The position numbers and the translations under genes are program-made. A stretch of 64,000 nt of DNA, taken from NCBI RefSeq assembly GCF_015689335.1, contig NZ_CP065053.1, positions 2,542,001 to 2,606,000 of the forward strand, given 5' to 3'. Shown in pieces: positions 52,276-60,060 of this stretch. The notes under the pieces were generated by a model. It made no database searches. It had not been told where the DNA came from and saw only the letters and a program-made list of their open reading frames with translations. Within the stretch, counting starts at the first letter, position 1; each line of letters begins with the position of its first letter. The DNA is from Massilia antarctica (lineage in GTDB: Bacteria > Pseudomonadota > Gammaproteobacteria > Burkholderiales > Burkholderiaceae_D).

Positions 52276-53587
52276 CACTGCTGTCCGGAATAAAGTGGGT
52301 TGACAACGTTAAAAGGGTTGCAGGTATTGGTTTACGAGGGTTAACCTCTGTTTGCCAACTTAAAAACCAAACCTGCAACATGTTCAGCATAACTACTTTT
52401 CAGCGTTTAATGAAGGGGCTCCCGCGAGGAACCTTCGCTCAACTAGTCGAACGGCACAATGCCGACAAATATTGCAAGAAGTTCGGGCATTGGGATCATC
52501 TCATTGCCATGCTCTACGCGCAGATCAGTGAGGCGAAGGGGTTGCGACCACTGGAGACTGGCTTCAACAGTCATGTCGCGCATCACTACCATCTTGGTAC
52601 GTCAGCGATCAAGCGCTCCACCTTGGCTGACGCCAATGAGAATCGATCTGACACGGTGTTTAGTGATACCGCTGCCTGGTTGATGGGGAAGGTGTCGCGT
52701 AAGCTGCGCCAGCAAAGCAATGATCTGATGTATTTGCTTGACTCCACCTCGTTGACGTTGAAGGGACGGGAGTTTGAGAGGTGGACGCCCGAGAATAGCA
52801 CTCGCAATACGCAAGGCTTGAAGCTGCACGTTTTGTATGATGCCCATGATGCAATCCCTGTCTGGCACGACATTAGCCACCCCAACGTCAATGACGTTGA
52901 ACGGGCAGTTGACGTACCGCTCGAAGCGAACGCGCTCTATGTATTTGACAAGGGCTATTGCGATTTCAATTGGTGGAAATCCATTGACGAGGCCAACGCG
53001 CGCTTTGTTACTCGTTTCAAGAACAACGCCGCTGTCAACGTCCTGCAGAAATCGGACATCCCTGCTGATGATGCGCACATCGTGCTCAGCGACGAAATCG
53101 TTACTTTCAAGCACAAACGGCTCGGCGGAAAACGGATCAATCTCTACTTTGGGAAGCCTTTGCGCCGTGTCATCGTGGCGCGGCCGAACAAAGATACGCC
53201 CATCGTTCTGGCTACTAACGACTTCGACAGTAGTGCCATGGAAATTGCCCAGCACTACAAAAAGCGCTGGGCAATCGAGCTGTTCTTCAAATGGATCAAG
53301 CAGCACCTCAAGATCAAGCAGTTCCTCGGACGATCTGAAAATGCGGTCCGGATTCAGATACTTACCGCTCTCATCAGTTATTTGTTGGTTGCACTGTTCA
53401 ACGAGTCCAACCGTGTGAAACGGACCCTGTGGGATTGCCTTTGCTTCGTCCGCGCAACCCTATTTCAACGTACGGACACCGAAGATTTACATGATCGCCG
53501 ACGACGACAAGCGGCGCACGAATTCGCAGAAATTCAAGGATGCCTCTTCTCGTGAGCGCGTCAAGAAAATTATTCCGGACGACAGTG
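52276..53587 (+). mobile_element. IS4-family insertion sequence, 1312 bp, complete
   Basis: Bounded by 10-bp target duplications (CGCGTAGGCG) and by 18-bp imperfect inverted repeats: CACTGCTGTCCGGAATAA on the left, CACTGTCGTCCGGAATAA on the right strand, two mismatches. One transposase gene fills the interior. The element has lower G+C than its surroundings. It lies inside the GTTCCCGCG-type palindrome of a repeat, so insertion appears targeted or at least tolerated there. Confidence 0.95.
52380..53555 (+). CDS. IS4-family transposase
   Basis: 391 residues. It opens with an IS4-type N-terminal region (FQRLMKGLPRGTFAQLVERH). The DDE triad is visible: Asp in MYLLDSTSLTLKG, Asp in LYVFDKGYCDF, Glu in HYKKRWAIELFFKWIKQHL (the YREK-like block). 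No frameshift or internal stop, so it should be functional. Codon use is more A+T-rich than the host's, as expected for recent transfer. Gene spans most of the element; the terminal repeats lie on either side. Confidence 0.95.
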   Translation: MFSITTFQRLMKGLPRGTFAQLVERHNADKYCKKFGHWDHLIAMLYAQISEAKGLRPLETGFNSHVAHHYHLGTSAIKRSTLADANENRSDTVFSDTAAWLMGKVSRKLRQQSNDLMYLLDSTSLTLKGREFERWTPENSTRNTQGLKLHVLYDAHDAIPVWHDISHPNVNDVERAVDVPLEANALYVFDKGYCDFNWWKSIDEANARFVTRFKNNAAVNVLQKSDIPADDAHIVLSDEIVTFKHKRLGGKRINLYFGKPLRRVIVARPNKDTPIVLATNDFDSSAMEIAQHYKKRWAIELFFKWIKQHLKIKQFLGRSENAVRIQILTALISYLLVALFNESNRVKRTLWDCLCFVRATLFQRTDTEDLHDRRRRQAAHEFAEIQGCLFS

Positions 53588-53597
53588 CGCGTAGGCG
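53588..53597 (+). repeat. Target-site duplication, right
   Basis: CGCGTAGGCG immediately after the IS; identical to 52266-52275. Confidence 0.93.
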
Positions 53598-53645
53598 GGA
53601 ACCCATAGCACCTCAACTGAGCGAAGGTGCTATGGATTCCCGCCT
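53593..53645. repeat. 53-bp hairpin repeat (MITE-like)
   Basis: A 21-bp arm AGGCGGGAACCCATAGCACCT (53593-53613), an 11-bp loop and the reverse-complement arm (53625-53645) with a single mismatch. Related hairpins with a shorter perfect core lie at 21247-21279 and 52155-52187. Confidence 0.88.
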
Positions 53646-53655
53646 GCGCGGGAAA

Positions 53656-53753
53656 GACGGAGCTTAAGTTAACGCCATTTGGCACCGGCCTCTGAGCTTG
53701 CACAGTTCCAAGAGATTTGAGGAGTTTCCTTGAAACTGGAGGCTGCGCGGGAA
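53656..53753 (+). repeat. 103-bp repeat, diverged copy
   Basis: About 98 bp, clearly related to 21300-21402 but with many substitutions in the middle. Confidence 0.75.
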
Positions 53754-53777
53754 GTCATTTCTGCCAATGGCAGGAAT

Positions 53778-53880
53778 GACGGAGCTTAGGTTAGCGCCAT
53801 TTGGAAGCGCCCTCGCACTTTGCACAGTTCCAAGAGATTTGAGGAGTTTCATAGAAACTGGGACCTGCGCGGGAACGACG
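53778..53880 (+). repeat. 103-bp direct repeat, copy 2
   Basis: Matches 21300-21402 with two differences. Confidence 0.92.
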
Positions 53881-53931
53881 AATTAACGGTATCGAAATGG
53901 AATCTGTTCGCGCCGATTAGTCAGACACACC

Positions 53932-55110
53932 CTAAGCGTCCTGCGCGCGCGGATCAGCGGCCGACTGTGCGCCAGCGCCATCCTGGCCGGCGCGGGTGAA
54001 CAGGTCGATCACGCCTTGCGGGGCATGCTCGTCGAAAAAGATCGTCATGTTGCGCGCCGATTCCGCAGCGGCCTGTTGGCTGCGCGGAAACAGCGCCGTT
54101 TCGTAGGCGTGCAGGGCCGCCGCCATATCGTCCGGATGGGCAGCCAGCGCTTCCCCGAGGCTGGCGCCGTCGAACATGGCGAGGTTGGCGCCTTCGCCGG
54201 CGAAGGGTGACATCAGGTGCGCCGCGTCGCCCAGCAAGGTCACGCCGGCCACCGGTTCCCAGCGGTGCGCCGCCGGCAGCGCGTGGATCGGTCGCATTCT
54301 CGGGGTGCTGTCGGCACCGGTGATGAGCTGGGTGAGTCCTGGTGCCCAGCCGTCGAACTCGCGCGCGAGGCGGGCCAGCGCGGCGGCCGGATCGGAAAAG
54401 TCGAGCTGCTCCATCCATGCCAGCGGCTTGTTCAATGCCACGTAAGCGTGCAAGGTGCCATCCGCGTACCGATGCGCGAAGATGCCTTTTCCCGGTGCCG
54501 TTGCAATCATGGTGCCATGGCCGGCGAGCGTTGCGCTGGCCTGGTGCGCGGTGTCGCTCTGGAACAGGTAAGTCTCGACGAACACGGTGCCGGTGTAGGC
54601 GGGGTTTTCCCTTGATACGAGCGGACGCACTTTCGACCAGGCGCCGTCGGCGCCTACCAGCAGGTCGCTGGTGGCGGTCGCTCCGTGTGCGAAAGCGAGG
54701 GCGTGGCGGCCATCGCCAAGCGCGCGTACCGAGCTCAGCTTGTGTCCCCAGCGAATCGTGCCGGGAGCCAGCGAAGCGAGCAGGAGACGGCGCAACTCGC
54801 CACGGTCCACCTCGGGGCGGGCGCCGCTTCCCGTGTCGGGCATGTCCATCAGGATAGCCCCGGCCGTGTCGACGATGCGCTGCGCATCCGCGCCCGGAAT
54901 GACGATCTCGCGGAAGCGCTCGAACAGCCCGGCCGCTTTCAGCGCCAGCTGGCCATTGTGCTCGTGAATATCGAGCAGTCCGCCCTGGGTGCGCGCTTGC
55001 GCCGAGGCTTCCGCTTCGTAGATGGTCGCGCCGATGCCGTGCACCTGCAGGATGCGGGCCAGCATCAAGCCTCCCAGTCCGGCGCCAATAATGGTGATTT
55101 CCTTGTTCAT
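53932..55110 (-). CDS. TetX-like FAD-dependent monooxygenase
   Basis: 392 residues from the ATG at 55110 (AGGA six bases upstream; ATG 55116 is in frame). FAD-binding motif IIGAGLGGLMLARIL, the TetX-family block GGLLDIHEHNGQLALKAAGL, DRGELRRLLL, LVGADGAWSKVRPLVS, and LLGDAAHLMSPFAGEGANLA. Known relatives hydroxylate tetracyclines or other aromatic compounds. Resistance to tetracycline is possible but cannot be claimed from sequence alone. Divergent from a TetR-type regulator, as expected. Confidence 0.9.
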   Translation of the reverse strand: MNKEITIIGAGLGGLMLARILQVHGIGATIYEAEASAQARTQGGLLDIHEHNGQLALKAAGLFERFREIVIPGADAQRIVDTAGAILMDMPDTGSGARPEVDRGELRRLLLASLAPGTIRWGHKLSSVRALGDGRHALAFAHGATATSDLLVGADGAWSKVRPLVSRENPAYTGTVFVETYLFQSDTAHQASATLAGHGTMIATAPGKGIFAHRYADGTLHAYVALNKPLAWMEQLDFSDPAAALARLAREFDGWAPGLTQLITGADSTPRMRPIHALPAAHRWEPVAGVTLLGDAAHLMSPFAGEGANLAMFDGASLGEALAAHPDDMAAALHAYETALFPRSQQAAAESARNMTIFFDEHAPQGVIDLFTRAGQDGAGAQSAADPRAQDA

Positions 55111-55148
55111 CTGCATTCCTCATGTGGACGACGCATTCCACCGGGTCC

Positions 55149-55188
55149 AATGGAACGACATTCCATTATCTTGGAACAGGATTCCATT
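55149..55188. promoter_or_regulatory. Two TetR-type operators between the monooxygenase and TetR genes
   Basis: TGGAA-N5-TTCCA occurs twice: 55151-55165 (extended to AATGGAA/TTCCATT) and 55172-55186. The centres are 21 bp apart, two helical turns, in the 95-bp divergent gap. Both copies would lie on the same face of the DNA. Confidence 0.82.
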
Positions 55189-55205
55189 TGTGTCAAGATG
55201 CGCTT

Positions 55206-55889
55206 ATGGATAAAAAAACACCCAGACGAACGCGCCGCGAGGAATCGCTCTCCAAGGAGCGCATCATCGAGGCCGCGATCGACATCCTGGATCGCAGCGG
55301 CGAGAGCGGGCTGACCTTTCGCGCGCTGTCGGACATGCTGGCGACCGGGCCGGGCGCGATTTATTGGCATATCGATAACAAGGATGATTTGCTGACGGCC
55401 GCGTGCGATGCCATCGTGGCCCGCACAGTGCAGGCGGGTGCGTCCGGCGCCGCTCCCAGGGATGCCATCCGGGCGCTGGCGCTGGACCTGTTCGATGCGA
55501 TGGAAGCGCATCCGTGGGCGGGCGCGGCGCTCATCCGCGCCGGAGGACAATTGCCGGTGGTGCGGGTGCTGGAATGCCTCGGACGGCAAGTCCAGGCGCT
55601 GGGTGTGCCGCCCCAGGCGCAGTGGCTGACGGTGTCGGCCTTGCTGCACTTTATTTTGGGCGTGGGCGGGCAGAACGCCGCCAATATGCAGCGGGTGTGC
55701 GGCGACGACGTCGCCAGGGGCGATCTGCTGGATCAGGTGGCGGCGGCCTGGTCCCGGCTCAGCCCGGCGGATTACCCGTTTGCGCGCAGCATGGCCGGGC
55801 AGTTGCGCATCCACGACGACCGCGCCGATTTTCTGGCGGGGGTCGATCTGATCCTGAACGGCATCGGCGTGATCGCGGCGCAAGCGTAG
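55206..55889 (+). CDS. TetR-family transcriptional regulator
   Basis: 227 residues from the ATG at 55206. N-terminal TetR helix-turn-helix (KERIIEAAIDILDRSGESGL, then GAIYWHIDNKDDLL). The C-terminal region resembles the TetR_C class of tetracycline-type repressors. It is divergent from the TetX-like gene, with two matching palindromes in between, so it most probably represses both genes until a small hydrophobic ligand binds. An upstream in-frame start at 55122 would run through the operators and is rejected. Confidence 0.92.
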   Translation: MDKKTPRRTRREESLSKERIIEAAIDILDRSGESGLTFRALSDMLATGPGAIYWHIDNKDDLLTAACDAIVARTVQAGASGAAPRDAIRALALDLFDAMEAHPWAGAALIRAGGQLPVVRVLECLGRQVQALGVPPQAQWLTVSALLHFILGVGGQNAANMQRVCGDDVARGDLLDQVAAAWSRLSPADYPFARSMAGQLRIHDDRADFLAGVDLILNGIGVIAAQA

Positions 55890-55890
55890 C

Positions 55891-55909
55891 GGCAAGGTCT
55901 GGCCTTGCC
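55891..55909. terminator. Hairpin after the TetR gene
   Basis: GGCAAGG, loop TCTGG, CCTTGCC directly after the stop, between convergent genes. No T-run. Confidence 0.45.
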
Positions 55910-55926
55910 CGCCGGCGCGCAGCCGC

Positions 55927-56853
55927 TCAGCGGCCGCCGGCCGCCTTGGCGCGCTCGGCCGTCACATCCCTGACCGTGTAATCGGCCGGCACGGCAAACA
56001 GCGACGCCGCCGGTTCGTCACGCTTGAGATTGGTGAGGCGGTAAATCCGTTCGCCGCTGCGCGGGTCGCTGTGCTTGCTGTACATGGTCACCTTCAGGTC
56101 CGGCGCATACCAACTCTCGTGCGACACCACGATGGCATTGCGGTTGCCCACTTCGCCGGCGGGAATCTCGTAGGTGCGCAGCTTGCCGTCGGCCTTGATG
56201 CCGTCGATTTCCTTGCTGCCCAATTCGCGCGTGCTGGCCTTGGCTGCCCAGCGCATGTCGCCGAAGGCCCCGGCCATGGCCGGGCCGAGGCGCGCGCCGG
56301 CTGCGCCGTCGGCGATGCGGATGCGCACTTTTTCCTGGACCTGCTTGCGCTCGTCGCCGCCGGCCCGTTCCACGTCCTTGACGATCACCTCGTCGGCGCC
56401 ATCAAGGCGGCGTTCGGGCGGCTTGCCCTCGGCGCGCAGTTGGGCGGCCCGGGCCTGGGCGGCGGCGCGCGCCGTGGCGCTCGGGTCGGCCACTTTGGTC
56501 GCCGTTTTCTGGCGCGGGTTGAGGAGGTAGGTGATGCCGTCGGCCGGTTCGTACAGGGTGATCGTGCGCACTTCTCCGGATGGATCGCGGATCTCCTGGC
56601 GCGTGCGGCCGGCGCTGTCGCGGTAATTCATGGAAATGCTGGTGCGGCTGATTTCGTTGCCGTCGGCCAGGCGCTGCAGGTGTTCCGATACCGCTTCGGC
56701 GCTGTAGGGCGCATTCTTGACGGCCTTGCCGTGCATCGGCATCAGCGGACCGGTAAAACGCAGGGGATCGGGCGGCGTGGCCACGGCGGCGTGCGCGGCG
56801 GGAAGCAGCGCGCTGCCGAGGAGGACGGCAAACAGGAGTCGGGTCGTGTGCAT
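55927..56853 (-). CDS. Exported protein of unknown function, third gene of ECF operon
   Basis: 308 residues with a signal peptide (LLFAVLLGSALLPAAHAA). The body is charged and contains SMNYRDSAGRTRQEIRDPSG and TITLYEPADGITYLLNPRQK, a repeating beta pattern. A central Ala/Arg-rich helix follows, and the C-terminus has a block like a beta-sandwich (ESWYAPDLKVTMYSKHSDPR). No known domain. It follows the ECF sigma/anti-sigma pair on the same strand and is likely a member or target of that regulon. Confidence 0.8.
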   Translation of the reverse strand: MHTTRLLFAVLLGSALLPAAHAAVATPPDPLRFTGPLMPMHGKAVKNAPYSAEAVSEHLQRLADGNEISRTSISMNYRDSAGRTRQEIRDPSGEVRTITLYEPADGITYLLNPRQKTATKVADPSATARAAAQARAAQLRAEGKPPERRLDGADEVIVKDVERAGGDERKQVQEKVRIRIADGAAGARLGPAMAGAFGDMRWAAKASTRELGSKEIDGIKADGKLRTYEIPAGEVGNRNAIVVSHESWYAPDLKVTMYSKHSDPRSGERIYRLTNLKRDEPAASLFAVPADYTVRDVTAERAKAAGGR

Positions 56854-56879
56854 GATGGTTCTTTCGCGGTTGGAGGGGA

Positions 56880-57344
56880 TTACTGTGAACTCAGACGCAG
56901 GGCCAGCGGCGCGCCGTCGGCGCCAACCAGCATTTCGGCACGCACCGAGTCGCCTGCCGTATCCGGGCTGACCGGCACCCCGAGCGCCGCCAGTTCGGTG
57001 CGCGGCAAGCTCGTTTCGACCATGCGCGGGCTCGGTTCCTGCTCGATCCGTTCCTGCGAGGCGAGGGCGATGAAGGCGAGGCCGTCATCAAGCAGCGGCG
57101 CTTGGCCCGCGCCGGGCAGGGGGGCGCGCAGGACCAGCAGGGCCAAGGTCGCCGCCATTGCGCTGCCCGCCAGGCCCCATTGCGCGGGCGAGAGCCGCTG
57201 GTACCAGCGCCTGGGCGCGAACTGGGCGGCAAAGGCGGCCATCAGGGCCTGTTCCACGCGCGCGGGGGTGCTGCAAGCGGCGCTGGCGCTGCGCAGGGCG
57301 GCCAGCGGGGCGGCCAGGTCGGGGTCGGGGCAATCGTGGTTCAT
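56880..57344 (-). CDS. Probable anti-sigma factor, membrane-anchored
   Basis: 154 residues from the ATG at 57344. A ~50-residue cytoplasmic N-terminus (ARVEQALMAAFAAQF) precedes one membrane segment (~55-73) and a ~80-residue periplasmic part. No zinc-binding motif of the HxxxCxxC type was seen, so it is not a ZAS-type anti-sigma factor. The assignment is from its place 16 bp after an ECF sigma gene and its one-helix layout. Confidence 0.68.
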   Translation of the reverse strand: MNHDCPDPDLAAPLAALRSASAACSTPARVEQALMAAFAAQFAPRRWYQRLSPAQWGLAGSAMAATLALLVLRAPLPGAGQAPLLDDGLAFIALASQERIEQEPSPRMVETSLPRTELAALGVPVSPDTAGDSVRAEMLVGADGAPLALRLSSQ

Positions 57345-57360
57345 GGCGTTCTTTCGGCAA

Positions 57361-57948
57361 TCAGTCGTGCAAGGCGGGACGGTGGGCCGCCAGCCGTTTG
57401 GCCAGCGCGGCGCGCCCGCGCGAGAGGCGCGAGCGTACGGTGCCGATATCGACCTGGCAGATCTCGGCAATCTCCAGGTAGGACATGTCGTGCAGCTCGT
57501 AGAGGATGACCGCGTCGCGGTAGTGGGGCGCCAGCAGGCTGAGCGCGCGCCGCACCTGTTCGGCCAGTTCGTTGTCGAGCAGGCGCGCCAGCGGTTCGCC
57601 CTCGTCGCTGCCGGGGTCGAAGGCGCCCTCGTCATCGTCGTCGGTATCGGGCAGGCTGGCCAGGCGCAGGCGCGGCTGTTCGTGCTTGAGGATCAGCTTG
57701 CGCGCCACGCCGAACAAGAAGTGCAGCAGCAGGCCGCGCAGCGGATCGTAGCGCAAGCTCCCGGTCAGCAGACCCATGAACACTTCCTGGACGATGTCGG
57801 CCGCCGTGTCGCCCGAGCCGGTGCGCAGCAGGGCGAAGCGGTACAGGGGCGCCTGGTGGCGCTGGTACAGGGTCTGGAATGCGGCGCCCGCGCCATCGCG
57901 CAATTGGTGCAGCAGGTCGGTGTCGGCAGGTATGGGCGGCATGGTCAT
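57361..57948 (-). CDS. ECF-family RNA polymerase sigma factor
   Basis: 195 residues. Region 2 (FQTLYQRHQAPLYRFALLRT, then DTAADIVQEVFMGLL) and region 4 (LSLLAPHYRDAVILYELHDM, then YLEIAEICQVDIGTVRSRLS) are clear. An acidic insert (DTDDDDEGAFDPGSDEGE) lies between them. Known: ECF factors direct transcription of stress or envelope regulons and are held by a membrane anti-sigma factor. Here the next gene fits that role. Start ATG at 57948; ATG 57942 is in frame. Confidence 0.92.
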   Translation of the reverse strand: MTMPPIPADTDLLHQLRDGAGAAFQTLYQRHQAPLYRFALLRTGSGDTAADIVQEVFMGLLTGSLRYDPLRGLLLHFLFGVARKLILKHEQPRLRLASLPDTDDDDEGAFDPGSDEGEPLARLLDNELAEQVRRALSLLAPHYRDAVILYELHDMSYLEIAEICQVDIGTVRSRLSRGRAALAKRLAAHRPALHD

Positions 57949-58001
57949 GGTGGTCTCGTCCCTGTATTGCCGCCCGGGGAAGAAAAAGTTCCAACTATTT
58001 T

Positions 58002-58445
58002 TTAATCGATCCAGTTCACACGCGGGAACTTGGCGCGGAACTCGTCCGGCATCGTCACCACTTGCGTGCTCTTGTAGTTGAAGAAGACGAACCCGGACTT
58101 GGCCATGGCGATCTGTTTCTTGTCGCGCGGGCGGGTCACGCGGAAGATCAGGTCGCCGCCGTACTTGTTGAAATCCATGACGCCCACTTCGAACAGCAAC
58201 TGGTCGCGCGCATGCGCTTCGGCGCGGTAGGTGGTGGCCAGGTCGGTGACGATGATGCCGGTGCCGTCGCGCTCGGTTTCGGCGACGCCAAATTCGTACA
58301 GGAAGCGCGCGCGCGCCTCGGAAATCATCGAAATCATCGAATCGTTGCCGAGGTGGTTAGCGCCGTTGATGTCGGTCACCCTGACGGTGAGCGGGGTCGT
58401 GTAGTAATACTGTTCTTCCGGGAAATCGAGGATCAGGCGGGCCAT
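58002..58445 (-). CDS. Hotdog-fold thioesterase
   Basis: 147 residues. The 4HBT pattern is visible: TVRVTDINGANHLGNDSMIS (with the Asp/Asn catalytic region), ARARFLYEFG, DLATTYRAEAHARDQLLFEV, and a closing AKSGFVFFNYKS. Known: hydrolyses acyl-CoA or aryl-CoA thioesters in the cytoplasm. The substrate is unclear. Single gene between the ECF operon and the sugar dehydrogenase. Confidence 0.88.
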   Translation of the reverse strand: MARLILDFPEEQYYYTTPLTVRVTDINGANHLGNDSMISMISEARARFLYEFGVAETERDGTGIIVTDLATTYRAEAHARDQLLFEVGVMDFNKYGGDLIFRVTRPRDKKQIAMAKSGFVFFNYKSTQVVTMPDEFRAKFPRVNWID

Positions 58446-58556
58446 AGGGATACCGATTGCATGGTGGACGGGGCAAACGCCGATTTTAGCGGATCATGCC
58501 CGGCCCGGCCGATTTGTTACCGCGTCGGCTACCGCGCCGGCTGGCGCGCCGCCGTC

Positions 58557-59984
58557 TCAGGGCGAGCCCGCGCGCACCAGCCGGTAGATCTTGCCGGTGG
58601 ATGCGATCAGGTACAGCTCGCCATTGCCATCCTGGCCGAACGATTGCACGCCGTCGATGTCGGGAATGGTCCAGCTGGTCTCCTCGGTGACCTTGTTGTC
58701 CCTGAGCAGGAAGCTCCTGAGGTAGCCGCCGCAATAATCGGAATAGAAGTAGCGCCCGGCCAGCTCGGCAATCGCCTTGCCGCGGTACACATAGCCACCC
58801 GTGATCGAGCAGCCGTTGACACTGCCGTGATCGTACTCGAAGGCGGGCATGGTCAGAGCGGACTTGTTGCAGATGGCCGCGTTGTAGCACAGCGACCCTT
58901 CCGAGATGCTCCAGCCATAGTTCAGGCCCGCCTGGGACAGGCCGGCGATGTCGACTTCCTCGCGCCTGGCCTGGCCGACGTCGGCGATGTACAGACGCTC
59001 CGTATCGAAGGCATAGCGCCAGGGATTGCGCAGGCCGGAAGCCCAGATCTCGGCGCGGCGCGCGGACTGGCCGGCGAAGGGATTGGTCGCTGGAATGACG
59101 TACGGCTGCGCGCCGCGCGCATTGGCCACGTCCAGGCGCAGCATCTTGCCGAGCAGGACATTGAGGTTTTGCGCATTGCCGTCCGGGTCGCCCGCACCGC
59201 CGCCGTCGCCCGTGGCCAGGTACAGGAAGCCGTCCGGACCGAAGCTGACCAGGCCGCCGTAATGGTTGGTGGCGCCGGGGTGGGGAATGCGGATGATTTC
59301 CAGCACCGCCGATGGTTCGGCCAGGTTGCGGTTGGCGGCCGACACGCTGTGCCGTTCGACCACGATGTTGTTGCCGGCATCGGTGTAATAGATGAAGAAC
59401 CAGCCGTTGCTGGCGTACTGGGGATGGAAGGCCATCGACAGCAGGCCGCCTTCGCCGCTGGCGGCAACCCGGTTGCGGATGTCGAGGAAGGGCGTGGCCA
59501 GCAGGGCGCCATCCTGCATCACGAAAATGCGGCCGCTGCGGTCGACGATGAACTGGCGCGGATCGCCGGCCGGGGCCGTGAGGAACACGGCGCCGTCCAC
59601 CCTGGCCACGTCGCGCACGGCCAAGGTCAGGGTGCTGCTGCTGTAGCTGACGTTGACGATGGCGGTGGCGCCATCGGCCACGGTGGCGCTCTGGACCGGC
59701 GCGCTGGCGCTCCAGCTCAGGTTGCCGCTGAGGACGCTGTCGGCGCTGACGGTGTAGCTGCCGGGTGCCAGTCCGGACAAGGTCTGGCCGCTGCTGATGG
59801 TTTTTGCGTAGGAAGCCGGGCCGCTGATGCGCACCGCCGCCGGCAGGCCGGCGGGCAGCTTGGCCAGGTTGATCGTCAGGGCGCCGTTGCCGGCCTGGTG
59901 CTTGCCGCCGTCCGACCCACCGCAGGCGGACAGCACAAGCATGGCGAGCGCGGCCAGGATGGTGCGCAACCGGGGTGTGAGCAT
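58557..59984 (-). CDS. PQQ-dependent sugar dehydrogenase-like lipoprotein
   Basis: 475 residues from the ATG at 59984 (GGAGGA five bases upstream). Lipoprotein signal ending LSACGG, a short beta domain (~30-120; GLAPGSYTVSADSVLSGNLS), then a six-bladed glucose/sorbosone dehydrogenase propeller (~130-470). Family blocks are GEGGLLSMAFHPQYASNGWF, NHYGGLVSFGPDGFLYLATG and SGLRNPWRYAFD. Known: periplasmic oxidation of aldoses with PQQ. No PQQ biosynthesis gene is in the window. An upstream start at 60050 is rejected because it would precede the lipoprotein signal. Confidence 0.9.
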   Translation of the reverse strand: MLTPRLRTILAALAMLVLSACGGSDGGKHQAGNGALTINLAKLPAGLPAAVRISGPASYAKTISSGQTLSGLAPGSYTVSADSVLSGNLSWSASAPVQSATVADGATAIVNVSYSSSTLTLAVRDVARVDGAVFLTAPAGDPRQFIVDRSGRIFVMQDGALLATPFLDIRNRVAASGEGGLLSMAFHPQYASNGWFFIYYTDAGNNIVVERHSVSAANRNLAEPSAVLEIIRIPHPGATNHYGGLVSFGPDGFLYLATGDGGGAGDPDGNAQNLNVLLGKMLRLDVANARGAQPYVIPATNPFAGQSARRAEIWASGLRNPWRYAFDTERLYIADVGQARREEVDIAGLSQAGLNYGWSISEGSLCYNAAICNKSALTMPAFEYDHGSVNGCSITGGYVYRGKAIAELAGRYFYSDYCGGYLRSFLLRDNKVTEETSWTIPDIDGVQSFGQDGNGELYLIASTGKIYRLVRAGSP

Positions 59985-60060
59985 GTCATCCTCCGCAGTG
60001 TCTTGAGCGATTGACAATACGGGCCATGCCGGCGATGGTCTGTGCGCCATCGCACGCCGT

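Larger units (their letters stand above)
53598..53931. repeat. Composite intergenic repeat, right part of array B/C
   Basis: No gene. Holds the hairpin, a diverged 98-bp copy (53656-53753) and a good 103-bp copy (53778-53880) of the block seen in copy A. With the IS removed, this joins the left part of the array. Confidence 0.82.

Noticed and set aside
53664..53852. Short minus-strand ORF starting MKLLKSLGTVQSARALPN
   Set aside because: Encoded by the intergenic repeat itself; the same peptide appears from copy A, so it is a repeat artefact.
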